Part shown: positions 47,926 to 59,444 of the stretch, one piece after another
Position numbering within the stretch: position 1 is the stretch's first letter
Layout of the letters: each line of letters opens with the position of its first letter
Source: Paraphaeosphaeria minitans
Taxonomy: Eukaryota > Ascomycota > Dothideomycetes > Pleosporales > Didymosphaeriaceae
Direction: 5' to 3'
Assembly (NCBI GenBank): GCA_015832175.1
Contig: WJXW01000012.1
Span: forward strand, 1,570,001 to 1,634,000
DNA length: 64,000 bases
Position numbers and translations under genes: made by a program
The notes under the pieces: model-generated
The model's input: the letters and a program-made list of their open reading frames with translations, nothing else
The model's database searches: none
Told to the model about the DNA's origin: nothing

Positions 47926-48555
47926 CATTATAGTTTTATTATAAGAGAGGGAACACATCGTAGGAGATTATACAAAGATATTAAAGAACATATTTTCTGC
48001 ATTAATAATTTAGATATCTTAAGACTAGACCCACCTACCCCTTTGTGCGACAAAGACATTTACCCCCCCCTATACACGACACTTACAACAAGCACTATGT
48101 AACTTCTACACGTAGGCGCTACACAATCTAGACTTATAACCTAGGATTGCACAATAATCTAGGAACACCTAATTACTAGTATTAGCAGTGCTATATAAGT
48201 GAGTATAAGGCTTATTTTAAACTTAGCCGCGCAACTAGATAAGCACTACTTACTAATATTCCTTACGTTATATAACGTAAGCAGCCTACCGCTAGAGGTT
48301 TATGCTAACTAGGATTTACACAACAATGTCCTAAGAAGGCATCTAGGCTACCCTAGCCTTTTTATCCTATACCTGTTAGCATTATACAATAAAAACAAAG
48401 ATACTCTAGAGGATTTATTATATATCTACTGCTAGGCTCTGTATAAAGGCCCTTATGCTAGGCAAACTAGTGAGGAGGTTAACCTAGATGCGCGATCTAG
48501 TCTAGCCTATAATAACTAGCACAAAGACACTAGCAGTAAGGGCACTAGCGCCTAA
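47926..48555 (+). pseudogene. Possible additional reading frame downstream of C2 RNase H
   Basis: In one forward frame about 209 codons are interrupted by only about eight stops, all TAA/TAG, a density like that of the gag and pol remnants of the same element. The text includes IREGTHRRRLYKDIKEHIF and PSLFILYLLALYNKNKDTL and matches no family I know. It lies between RNase H and the 3' LTR, where some retrotransposons carry an extra ORF. C1 lacks it. Chance openness in AT-rich DNA is not excluded. Confidence 0.4.
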
Positions 48556-48592
48556 TAGACTAACAGTGTTATTAGCTATTATACAATAGCAA

Positions 48593-48622
48593 GTGTGTGT
48601 GTATGTGTATATGTGTGTGTCT
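48593..48622. repeat. GT-rich microsatellite inside C2
   Basis: About 30 bases of alternating GT with ATGT interruptions in the untranslated 3' part of C2. Confidence 0.85.
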
Positions 48623-49118
48623 TGTTAAAAATTAGCATTATACAAAAAAGCTATACACATTTACTAGTAATAGAGCACTAGCCACTAGACACTAGAACAC
48701 TAAAAAGAATAAGGAAAAAAGGGAGGAAAGTACACATACGTTAAAGTGGAATAAAAGAGAGAGGGTTTAGGAGAGCTAGGAGACATCTTTTTATACCTAC
48801 TTACTAAGACCTAGCGCTAAGCATTATATTACTTAATACCCTACTTTCTATTTGCGCATAAAGCACATGCCTAGAAAAAGTTTTATTATGCGATGCGGCT
48901 CTACTACTGTATAAAGGGGTAAAGTAAAAACTAAGTAGGTTAGCTATTACTACCTATTTATATAAGAGTAGGTGTAAATAGGACCTCTGCTGTATAGTAA
49001 CACTACACCTACCCCACAACCTATTCTAATAGGGGGAGGCCAACTATATAGATAGAGAAGAACAGGAAAGGGAAGCGTATAATAGATATAGGCTATTGCA
49101 TAAAAAAAAAGTTACTAG

Positions 49119-49356
49119 TGTCTGTACAGTTTATTATACAAGTAGCACTAGGTAAAGTGGGGGCCTGCCTACCTATAAAGACCCGCATAAGGACCCACTA
49201 CTTAGGTTAGCGCTAAGAGGCAGAAACTTTATAAAACCCTTAGTGCCCCTTTGTACGATAAACAAGACGTAATTAATTAAACCTACTTCTCACCCTTTAC
49301 ACAATAGTATACTATTAACCCTTAAATGCTTAATTGCAGATTAAGCCAAACCAACA
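49119..49356 (+). repeat. C2 3' LTR
   Basis: 238 bp, TGTCTGTACAG...CCAAACCAACA; keeps the TG...CA ends unmutated. Confidence 0.93.
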
Positions 49357-49361
49357 CTTTA
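49357..49361. repeat. Right target-site duplication of C2 (CTTTA)
   Basis: Identical to 42106-42110. Confidence 0.9.
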
Positions 49362-49514
49362 TAAATATAGAAATATAACTTATAAGAGGAGCACTTTAAC
49401 ACTATAACTACTCTATAGTTTTTAATAGTAGAGATAAGGCCGTAATAACGCTTTATAGAATTATAGTTAGTAGGCATAATTTTTTAGGACAAAGAATAGA
49501 AAGAGAGGGGATAA

Positions 49515-49925
49515 TATTACATACTAAATAATAATATAGGACTTAGGCGCTTATAAAGGTATAATAAAGTAATAATAGGGTTATAAACGTAACAAAGAGA
49601 TACTAAGTAACTTAGATTAGGTTACGTAATATACTTAGTTACTTAGCGGCACTAAGTAGTAGAGCTAGTCACGTAAGGTGCTTAGTTACTTAGTGGCACT
49701 AAGTAGTAGAGTAGCCTTAGTATATAGGAATGTAAGGATAGGCTCTCTATACTTATATTTAATCTATTTATTAATCTATTATTTAGATTCTAGTAGACTA
49801 AATTATTAACTTATTACACTTTATAAAATACTATTATATTAATAAGACCTTCCACCTTCTGTAAGTACTCCTGCCTAAGAACTAACCTTAACCCTTTAGG
49901 ACTAGCTACCCTCTTAGATTTAACA
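49515..49925 (+). repeat. LTR C (3' LTR of G2)
   Basis: 411 bp; start mutated to TATTACATACTAAA, end GATTTAACA. The polypurine-like AAGAGAGGGG precedes it by a few bases, as expected for the plus-strand primer. Confidence 0.92.
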
Positions 49926-49930
49926 TGCAT
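49926..49930. repeat. Right target-site duplication of G2 (TGCAT)
   Basis: Pairs with TGCAC at 33068-33072. The G1 gag resumes immediately afterwards with AAATTGCTAACC, as in G2 at about 34067. Confidence 0.85.
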
Positions 49931-50310
49931 AAATTGCTAACCTTAAAGAACTATATAAAGAAACTATTAGAATTAATAAAGAGTAGTTTTTACTATAATA
50001 GGAGCTCTACTAAAACCCTAAAGTAATAAGCTTTAGACAACTAGTAAAAATAGTTTATAAAAACCCTATTAGAATTATCTAAAAGTAATAGCTAAGGAAC
50101 TACTAGAGATATAAACTAATAAAAGATGTCTAGTTTAACTACTTAGGTAAAGGAAAAAAAGGAAGAATAGGCCCTAAGTAGCCTAATAAACGCGTCTCTA
50201 ATAGAAGTTAATAACTAATAACTAAGACCTATAAATGCTTTATATATAGTAAACTAGGCCAAATAGCTAGGAACTATAAATTAAAGAACAAAGTCTATTA
50301 AACTAAGTTA
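49931..50310 (+). pseudogene. G1 gag, 3' portion with zinc knuckle remnant
   Basis: Collinear with 34068-34450 of G2. The zinc knuckle region near 50231-50275 has lost Cys codons to TAT/TAG. RIP is heavier here than in G2. Confidence 0.78.
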
Positions 50311-51959
50311 AATATACTAACTATTAAGGACTAAGAACCTAATAAGGAATAGGAAGTTGTTATAATACTATTTAGTTACTAATGTATTATACTAGAGTAA
50401 AGTAAGTAATTAGATTTACTTAACTTATAACTATATAAAGATCTAAAAGACGACTCTAATATATACTATAACGTAGAAGATATAGAAGAGATACTAAGAT
50501 CTCCTACTCTTTACCTATAAAATAGGTAGGAAGAAGACAATCCTATATCACCTAAGTATAAACTAAATATTTAGGACTATATAGAACCCTACTAGGCACT
50601 AAAAGGAATATAACTCTACAAAAATAAGAAGTTAGACTATATACTAAAGTACTATCTAGACTACTAAAATCCTACATACTAATTCTGTATATAGACGCAT
50701 TGCGAAGAACTAATATACATATAATATAAGGTAGAAAAAGAGGAGAATAAGAAATAACTCAGAAAGAAACTGCGCTGTAGATAAATATAGACAGACTACT
50801 TTATTGCAGCTTATAATAAACACCTCTAGAATAAATAATAAGTAAAATACTTTCCTTACCTTACGCTAAAAGGTAATAAATGCTGTAATATACTTATTAA
50901 TAGAGACTATATATAACTATACTAGTATACGTGTCTAAACTAAGACTGTAAATACTACTATATAGCTAAATATTTAGACAGCTTTGCGAACTGCCCTATA
51001 TAAGAAGTAATAATAGAGCTACTAATTTAACTAGTATATAGAAATAGTAAAGACTATAAAAAGAAAAATAGAAGAACATCCTTATAGGAAGAAGAAAAAG
51101 ACAATTTATATAAGCTACGTACTTAAGAATAATAATAGAAGTAGATACTTAGAAACGCTTACTAGGCACTAGAACTTAACTATAATCTACACAAATAGAT
51201 ATCTTTTTTAGGCCTAAACTTAGATAAGAAAACGCCTTTATTAAATTAAATACTATAGTAAGTATAGTATTAATTAAGCTACTAGTATAGCTTAAAGGAA
51301 TATAGGCTTAAGCTCTTATAGACTTAGAAGTAGAAAAGAACTTTATATCTTATTAGATAGTAAAATAAGTAGGACTTATAATATTAAAGAAAGAAGTACT
51401 CTATATTATCTATATTACAAATAGATCCCTAATGCCTAAGATATCTTAAATATACTAGGAGGTTACTACCATAATAACAGTCTAAGGATATAAAGAGGAA
51501 CTTACCTTAGATATCTTACTAGGATCTAAGTATAAGTTAGTCTTAGGATTACCTTAGTTAATAATACATAATTTATAGATTAACTAGGGTATAAAGAAAA
51601 TATTATTTAAACGCTGTAATTATGTATTATAAGTAAAGCCTACACATTAACTAAAAATAATAGTAGATAAGGGAGTTATTAATAACATAATACTATAATA
51701 GATAGTTAAAAAATAGAAATACACCTTAGTAGACGCTAGTAGGAACTACTAGGTTAAGAAGTGTAAAAAGGAGGATAATAGTACACTCTTTACCTTACTA
51801 AGAGAGTATAGGAAATAGATATATATATTTACAGAAAAAGAAGAAAAAGTAAACCTACTAGAATATTAACCCTAGGATCTTATAATAGACCTAGAAGAAG
51901 GGAAGACGCTACCCTTTAGACTACTATATAGTAAGATAGGAGAAGAACTCCTTAAAGAA

Positions 51960-52570
51960 TGTGATTTTATTAAGATAAACCTTAAGAAAGAATATATATA
52001 ACTATTAAAATTACTAGTAGTAAGCCCTTTTATATTTATTAAGAAAAAGGATAGATTAGCTAGACTATACGTTAACTACTAATAACTTAATAATATAATA
52101 ATAAAGAACTAATATCTACTACTAAATATTATAGAGTTACAAGATTAACTATCTTAAGCTAAGATATTCACAATAATAGATCTAAGAGATAGTTACTACC
52201 TTATATAAATTAAAAAAGGTAAAGAATAGAAAACAGCGTTTTAATTACGCTATAAACTATTTAAGTATAAAGTTATGCTATTTAGACTTACAAATGCACT
52301 AGTAGCTTTTATAGCACTTATTAACAACGTACTCTATAAACATCTAGACATATTTATTATTACGTATATAGACAATATCCTTGTCTTTTCTAAAAACGAA
52401 TTAGACTACACTAAGTATATATAGATAGTACTAGAAGCACTAGATAAAGTATACCTTTATATTAAACTTAAGAAATATAAGTTTAATGTTAAATAACTTA
52501 AATTCCTAGGATATATTATTACTATAGAAGGAATTAAGATAGCACTAAGTAAAGTTAAATATATTAAGAA
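51960..52570 (+). pseudogene. G1 reverse transcriptase remnant (uninterrupted)
   Basis: Same block order as in G2, with PFIFIKKKDR, RLYVNY and TYIDNILVFSKN (about 52362-52391), but without the C1 insertion; it serves as the empty-site reference. Confidence 0.87.
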
Positions 52571-52789
52571 CTAGCTAATACTAAAGACAGCTAAGAATAT
52601 CTAAGAATTTTTAGGATTCTGTGAATTTAATTAATAATTTATCTAAAATTATATAAAGGTTATAATACCTTTAATAAATTTTATAAAGAAGGACGTACCC
52701 TTTAAATAGATAAATAAGTGTAAAATGTTATTCTAACTCCTTAAGATAGTATATATTATAGAACCTATCCTTATTTATTCTAGAAGCGA

Positions 52790-53160
52790 TAAACTATTAC
52801 GCTTTAAAATAGACGCTAGCGATCTTGCGCTAGGCGCCTACGCTAAATAAAAATATAATAGTAAATAGCACCTAATTACCTATTACTTATACAAATTTAA
52901 TAACGCTAAAACACAATATAATATATATAATAAAAAACTCTACGCTATTATTAAAGCTTTAAAGCACTAGAGGATTTATATACTTAGTTACTTAACGCTA
53001 AAAATCTATATAAATTATAAAAACCTTCTAAGGTTTATAATAATAAAAAAACTTACGCTATAATAACAAAGATAGTTATAAACTACTAAGTAGTATAAGT
53101 TTAAAATTATTTATATAGCTAGAAAAGAAAATAGCAAAGTAGACGCTCTTAGCTAACAAA
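52790..53160 (+). pseudogene. G1 RNase H remnant
   Basis: LKIDASDLALGAYAK is better preserved than in G2 (IDASD). Downstream Trp and Gln codons are stops. Confidence 0.83.
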
Positions 53161-53279
53161 GTAATTTAGTAGAAGAAAAGGTAAAAACCTTCTTTATAAT
53201 CCTTCGCAAAGCCAAAGATAGATCTCTAGAGCTAATAGTAGAACTAAATTAACTTTTAGTAATTAACTAAGAAGTTCTA

Positions 53280-54260
53280 GAATATCTATAGACTAAGATT
53301 ATCTAATAATACTACAATAACCCTATATACAGACACCTAGGTATTATAAAGACAATAGAACTTATCTAAAGGAATTACACCTTTAAAGGAATTAAAGAAG
53401 CTATAATAACTTATATCTACAAATATATAGAATGCTAGAAAAACAAACATAGCATATATTTTAAATATAGAGAGATATAAGTAATTAGAATACTAATAGC
53501 ACTATAGAAAGATATTACTATAGATTTTGTTATAGGAATTTTAAACTCTAAGGATCTAACAATAGGAATTAAATATAACAGTATACTAGTAATAGTCTAC
53601 TAACTAACTAAGTATATTAAGCTTATTCTATACCTTAAAAGAATAATAGTAAAAGAACTCGCTTTTTTTATCCTAGACTAACTAATTAGACACTATAGAA
53701 TCCTAAAAATAATTATTAGTAATAGAGATAAGCTTTTTACATTAAATTATTAAATAACACTTATAGCACTACTTAGAATAAAATAAAAACTATTAATAGC
53801 TTACTATCTATAAACAGACAGATAGACAGAACGTATAAACTAAACTATAGAAACATACCTACGTATCTACTATAATAGTTAGAAGAATAACTAGGTTTTA
53901 TTACTACCTATAGCATAGTTAGCCTATAATAATAAAGTATTAGTAGTATTAGGACATACACTATTCTATATAAACTATAGAAGACACCTATATCTCTTTA
54001 ACTAATAATTTCCTACGATAATCAAAGCAAAAGAAGCTATAGATATAGTAGAAAATATAAAGAAAATACACTAATAACTCTAAGAAAATCTTAAAAAAGC
54101 TTAGTAGTAATTAATTTTATATTAAAATAGAAAACAAAAAATAGCACCTTAGCTAAAAAAGGGGGATAAAGTATATTTACTTATAAAGAACCTTTAAACT
54201 TAAAAGAAAAAATATAAGAAACTAGATTATATTAAAGTTAGACTATTTTATATTTCTAAG
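53280..54260 (+). pseudogene. G1 integrase remnant
   Basis: Collinear with 40430-41420: zinc region with one His codon altered to TAC, DITIDFV core, ISNRDKLF, and the KKGDKVYLLIKNL module. Confidence 0.83.
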
Positions 54261-54399
54261 CAAATATTACTAGTAAACTACAAGTTAGAACTACCGCTAG
54301 ATATAAAGATACACCTAGTATTCCACGTATTACTACTAGAACTAGTAGACCCTAATACACTAGTTAAAACCACTTTCTACTACTAGACTAAGGAAGAAA

Positions 54400-54540
54400 A
54401 CAAATTAAGGTTAAAAGAATTCTAGAATATAATTAGTATAATAACACGTACTTTATTAAGTAGAAAGGTTACCTACACAGCGAAAATACTTAGGAACTAA
54501 AAAACTACCTAGGAAACTATTAATAAAAGATTAAAAAATT
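54400..54540 (+). pseudogene. G1 chromodomain remnant with 1-nt deletion
   Basis: Relative to G2 (AATTTAAGG) one T is missing (AATTAAGG at about 54402-54409), shifting the frame before the chromodomain. The Trp of the LIKWKGY block is TAG here. The single-base difference accounts for the 5761/5762 bp internal lengths. Confidence 0.8.
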
Positions 54541-55112
54541 CTATTAATAGACTTACTTAAGATAGTAACGCTAAGGAATTATTTTAGAACTCTAGAAGTA
54601 GGTTATTTATTATAGACTATATAGACGTGCTAAGTTTAGCCAGACTAGTAGGCTAAGTAGAATAGGCTAGATCCTTTTCTAACTCTAACTCTATTAGCGT
54701 AGTACTTTTTACTGCGATAACCTTACTAGTATACTTTTTATTCTATACTAATTATTTTAATAACTAATTCTTTTTTATATATACTATGTGTAGGGCTTTA
54801 AATACTATATTTTATTCTTTTTATACTTTTAATATTTACATTTCTAATTTCTTCTTCTTAGTAATTAACTATAAGAACTTATTCTTAGTAATAGCTATAT
54901 TACACTTTAAGCTTTATTTCTAATACTTACTACACTTCTCTAAGCTAATATAGACTTTATAAATATAAGAATATAACTTATAGAAAGAGCACTTTAACAC
55001 TATAACTACTCTATAGTTTTTAATAGTAGAGATAAAGCTGTAATAACGCTTTATAGAATTATAGTTAGTAGGTATAATTCTTTAGGACAAAGAATAGAAA
55101 GGGAGGGGATAA

Positions 55113-55523
55113 TATTATATACTAGATAATAATATAAGACTTAGGCGCTTATAAAGGTATAATAAAGTAATAATAGGGTTATAAATATAATAAAGAGACG
55201 CTAAGTAACTTAGATTAGGTTATATAATATACTTAGTTACTTAGTAGTACTAAGTAGTAGAGCTAGTTACGTAAAGTGCTTAGTTACTTAGTAGCACTAA
55301 ATAGTGGAGTAGCTTTAGTATATAGGAATGTAAGGATAGGCTCTCTATACTTATATTTAATCTATTTATTAATCTATTATTTAGATTCTAGTAGACTAAA
55401 TTGTTAACTTATTACACTTTATAAAATACTATTATATTAATAAGACCTTCCACCTTCTATAAGTACTCCTACCTAAGAACTAACCTTAACCTTTTAGGAC
55501 TAGCTACCCTCTTAGATTTAATA
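55113..55523 (+). repeat. LTR D (3' LTR of G1)
   Basis: 411 bp; the most heavily mutated copy (TATTATATACTAG start, GATTTAATA end). The GGGAGGGG tract just upstream is a plausible polypurine primer site. Confidence 0.92.
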
Positions 55524-55528
55524 ATTAA
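55524..55528. repeat. Right target-site duplication of G1 (ATTAA)
   Basis: Identical to 32078-32082. Confidence 0.85.
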
Positions 55529-55544
55529 CCACAAAGGTCTAAGA

Positions 55545-55852
<308 letters not shown>

Positions 55853-55923
55853 AACTAAGATTAACCTAATATTCTAGCACTAGAAAGGTAGAAAGAAAAG
55901 AAAAGAAATCCGCGACAAACGGG

Positions 55924-55964
55924 TACCTACCTACCCACCTACCTACCTACCTACCTACCTACCC
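55924..55964. repeat. CCTA tetranucleotide repeat
   Basis: Ten imperfect ACCT units. Confidence 0.9.
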
Positions 55965-56111
55965 ACTCCTCTCCACTCCTCTCCTCGCAGCACCGGTGCG
56001 AAAAAGTCCGATCTGGCACCGTCTCAACGGGTAACCTACTTGACATGCCGACACGGGACGCACGCGTGCTACCTGCTTAGCAAGAGGAAAACAGGTAGAT
56101 ATCCGGCCACA

Positions 56112-56147
56112 GCCACGGCCACGGCCACGGCCACGGCCACGGCCACG
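56112..56147. repeat. CCACGG hexamer repeat, six copies
   Basis: Perfect hexamers flanked by degenerate ones; GC-rich, so not RIP-affected although only about 600 bases from the island. Confidence 0.92.
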
Positions 56148-56397
56148 GTAACGCCGGCGCACCTACTTTTAGGGACTTATCACGCAGCCTCGAGGACCGA
56201 AGGAAGCATCACCGAGCACGCCTGCCAGTCGAAAGGAAGGGGGGGAGGGGGGGGAAGGTCAAAGGTACGAGCCCTTCGCGTCAACCAGGACGCAAACATC
56301 ACTGCACAACCGTGCTTGCTCGCACGAGGACGTCGCTGGATCCACAATGAAGAAAAAAACGAAAATCACATTGGAAAGACTACCTAGACATCTGGAC

Positions 56398-59203
56398 CTA
56401 ACGACCCGTGCCGACTGGACTCATATACGCACCGCTGCCACCCGTCCAACTCCGCGCCATCACGGGTTTGTTGGTTGGCACGGGACTCATCGGATCGCGC
56501 TGACTGGAGCTTTGACTCGACGTACCAGAGCTGAGACTGCCGCTGCCATGGCTTCCATTGCCTCCATTGAGCAGCCCGGGTGCGTTCCAAGGGTTGCCGA
56601 GAATGTTGCCAGAGGGGGAGTGCATGTCGTCGAAGCCATCCGTGAAGCCGGATATGTTGGAGAGCATGGATGAAGAGCGTCCGCGACCGCCACGGAGAGA
56701 GCCAGGGGTGCTGTTGATTCGACCGTCATGGTAGAGAGGGAACGTAAAGCTCTGGAAGGGGTGCGTGTAAGGGGACATGTCGTTGGTGCCGAGAAGATGG
56801 CCTTCAGGCGTGGCGGGAACGGACATGTTTTGAGGCCGCGAGAGGATGGTCTCAAAGTGCTGAATGGTCTGCTCGATTTGCCCCGTAGCCATGTAGTAGT
56901 CGTTCGCGCGGCGCTCAAAGCTGTTGGTGTTGCTGCGGTATTGTGCCTCAACCTGTAGCCTTTCTTGATGGAGCGCCATGCGTTCCTGCTCCTTGCGTTG
57001 CTTGGCAGTGTACCCCTCCTTGTTGGCTGTGATGAGACGGTCGTGCTGGTCATTGAGCTTGGCTTGACGCTGTTGAAGGCGCTCGCGCTTCTGGACGGCC
57101 GAGCTGATATCCGACTCGACGCTGCGGACCTGGCGTTCGATTTCTGCTTTGGCATTGTCGAATTCAGTCGACACAGCTTCCTTGTTGTCACGCTCCTTTT
57201 TCCACCCCCGCTTCTTGACAGCAGCTTCCTCCGCTTCTTCGGCTGGAATGTCACCCATGGAACTGATCTTCACAGCGATATCAGCAGCGGCATCCTCTGC
57301 TTGGCGGATATTCTGCGTGAACTGCATGACTCGCTGGCGCTGGCGCTCGTCACTGCCTCCTGCATTCGCTAGTCGGGTACCCAGGGTGTCGACCTCTTTC
57401 TTGATGGCAGTGAGTGCAGCCTTGTGGTCTTTCTTGTTCCGCTTGAGTCGGTTCCGTTGCTCTTGTAGCTGTTGGTCGGCGGCGGCGATTGAGTTCTTCA
57501 GGGTTGTTGTGGGCGAAGAAGGTCTCAACGTCTGATGAGGAGGTGGTGATGCGACCGAGGCAATTGCTGTTGATTGTGAGTTTTCAGAGCCCCGACCACG
57601 TCACATGTAAACTCACCTTGCTCTGTGACCGGGCTCGGAGAAGTGATCAGGCTGGTGGAATAGAAGACTTCGCGGTCCTTGGTCCGCACAAACTCGCAAT
57701 GGTAGTTTGACAGGCCCGTCAGACCGAAAATCTCTCCCACCCATGCGCCGTTCCTCTCCTCGCCCGGATACCCCTCCGGCAGGGTCGATCGGATCCGGGT
57801 CGAACTCCAATCTGCACCGTTGACACGGATGTAAAAAGGCTTCGACTTGTCAATGCCCGAACCACCACTGCCAACCTGGTCTTGAACGTCGTCAAAGTCT
57901 CCACTCCCACACAAACATACTCGAAAAGAAATGTCGGAATGCCCGACTTCTGAAATCCAAACACGGTCGTCTTCCAATCTCCAAACAGCGTTTCCAATGT
58001 GATTAGCGTCTTTCGCGTTAGCCTCCCCGGCGTCGTTTGCCGCTCGGCTACCTTCCATCTCTTTAAGAACCGTGACTTTTGTACTCGCAAGCGCAGCCCA
58101 AAACGGCTGCTGACTGCGAACGTGGGTAGCCTGCTTCCTCTTCCTGCGGCTACTGCTCGCCTTGTCCTTGTGTGCATGGGTTGCGGGCGGCGGCCCAGGC
58201 GGACGGCCATCGGTACTCGAAGAGTTGGGCACTTCGGCATTGGAGTCGATGGCGGCGGTGGAGGTGCGGTGGAGGTGGACGCCGGTTTCGGGGTCCGTCT
58301 TCTTGCCGGTGGGCAGCGATTGGGCAGCTTCCCGTCGAGATAGAGATCGGCGAATGATGCGAACGACACCTTGGGCTAAAATGTGAATTCCCAGGAGGCT
58401 GCGGGGCCATCCGTGGGGTGATGAGAAGCTTTCCTGAAAGGTGGGCATACTCGGAGGGCTCGACAAGAATTCCAGGCCTCCCCGGGCGAGCCCCGTGTAG
58501 ACAAAATGGAGGATGTGTTGCCGAAGAGGCCTGAATCTGAAGAGATGATTTGATAGGATGATGATGAAACAGATGAAGATGCTGTTGGTGGTCCCATTCT
58601 TGCCGGCGGCGGCGCCGCCTAGGGCTATTGCAATGACGGCCTGGGCCAGGTCCAAGAAGAAATTCTGCACGGGGACCCACAGCACCAGCCAGAGCACCAG
58701 GATGAGGGCGTCGGCGAAGACTATGGTAAAGAGGGAGGGTGTCCCGCCGGAACCCTGGAAGATGTCGGTGAAGGAGGGGAATGCGGAGAGGGCAGAGAGC
58801 GGGGTTCCGGCTTGGGGAGGGACGAAGGTGAGGGTTGCAAAGAGGAACTGCACCACGGTCAGGACGGTGGGCGGCAGCTGCAGGAGAATGATGAGGATGG
58901 CGAGGACGTCCCGCAGAGGACAGGACGAGAGAATGGTGGTGGCCACGGCGAGCATGTTGGGCATGTAGACGGGCGGGGTCTTTGTGCCATTGGCAGCAGG
59001 GTTGGCAGCACGAGCGAGGGCGAGGGCGCTGGGGGCCGGGTCGAAGGGGTCGGTGTCGTACGGGCGGCAGGCGTCGAGGCCTTGGAGCGACACGTTGGAC
59101 CCGGCGCGCACGCGGTCCTCGACGATGCTGGCGGTGCTGGCAGTAGACGCAGCCGGAGCCGCCGTGCTAGCAAAGGCAGCAGTAGCAGTAGCAGCAGTAG
59201 TAG

Positions 59204-59237
<34 letters not shown>

Positions 59238-59444
59238 TTCAGCATCGGGCTCCTGCGTCATCGGGTCGTCTACGTTGGTCGCGAGCGGCGGCGGCGGCGA
59301 CGGCTGTCTGGACCCATGGGCGTGGCCGTTGAGGTGTGGGTTGCTGCGCTGGCTGGAAATGCGCTTTCCGACAGGCGCAGCGAGGCCATTCTCGTTGTCT
59401 CTGGTCGTGCGGTTCGCCTGGCTCCTCTTCCCCTTCGCTACCAT
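56398..59444 (-). CDS. acrB: Ubiquitination network signalling protein AcrB
   Basis: Exons 59444-57617 and 57566-56398, with a 50-nt intron (GTGAGT...CAACAG), give 998 residues, near the roughly 1015 of Aspergillus AcrB. The N-terminus is basic (MVAKGKRSQANRTTRD) and followed by a low-complexity Ala/Thr run encoded by CTG/CAG-type repeats (59190-59240). Three or four hydrophobic segments follow (DVLAILIILLQLPPTVLTVV; IVFADALILVLWLVLWVPV; SIFICFIIILSNHLF), then a soluble domain. Exon 2 encodes a long coiled coil (QEQRNRLKRNKKDHKAALTA onward) and a disordered Gly/Ser-rich tail. In Aspergillus, acrB acts with creA-creD in carbon repression and acriflavine resistance through ubiquitin pathways; the biochemical activity is unknown. 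I chose ATG 59444 because upstream in-frame sequence (to 59705) has no AcrB character. Confidence 0.82.

Larger units (their letters stand above)
42111..49356 (+). mobile_element. Ty1/copia element C2, full-length, RIP-degraded
   Basis: 7246 bp with 238-bp LTRs at both ends and CTTTA duplications. On the plus strand the order is gag, protease, integrase, reverse transcriptase, RNase H, which is the copia order. About 1.3 kb follows RNase H before the 3' LTR, longer than expected, and contains a possible additional reading frame. Stops are almost all TAA or TAG. Confidence 0.92.
33073..49925 (+). mobile_element. Inner Ty3/gypsy chromovirus G2 (6.58 kb without insertions), nested in G1 gag
   Basis: LTR 33073-33483, internal 33484-36493, 39512-42110 and 49362-49514 (total 5762 bp), LTR 49515-49925. 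It belongs to the same family as G1, in the same orientation, and is inserted in the gag of G1 with a 5-bp duplication. Two copia elements interrupt it. Coding regions are all broken by RIP-type stops. Confidence 0.92.
32083..55523 (+). mobile_element. Outer Ty3/gypsy chromovirus G1 (6.58 kb without insertions), RIP-degraded
   Basis: LTR 32083-32493, internal part one 32494-33072, then an interrupting element, then internal part two 49931-55112 and LTR 55113-55523. The flanking 5-bp duplication is ATTAA on both sides. The gag zinc knuckle, reverse transcriptase, RNase H, integrase and a chromodomain are readable in order on the plus strand, but every frame is full of TAA/TAG codons, most at positions where the other copy or the family has Trp or Gln. 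Internal length totals 5761 bp, against 5762 bp for the nested copy. It is not capable of coding. Confidence 0.92.

Noticed and set aside
32083..55523. Tandem amplification of a gypsy element by unequal crossing-over (LTR-int-LTR-int-LTR)
   Set aside because: The break in gag is flanked by TGCAC/TGCAT next to exact LTR ends, and the two gag pieces add up to one full internal region; nested insertion explains this without extra steps.
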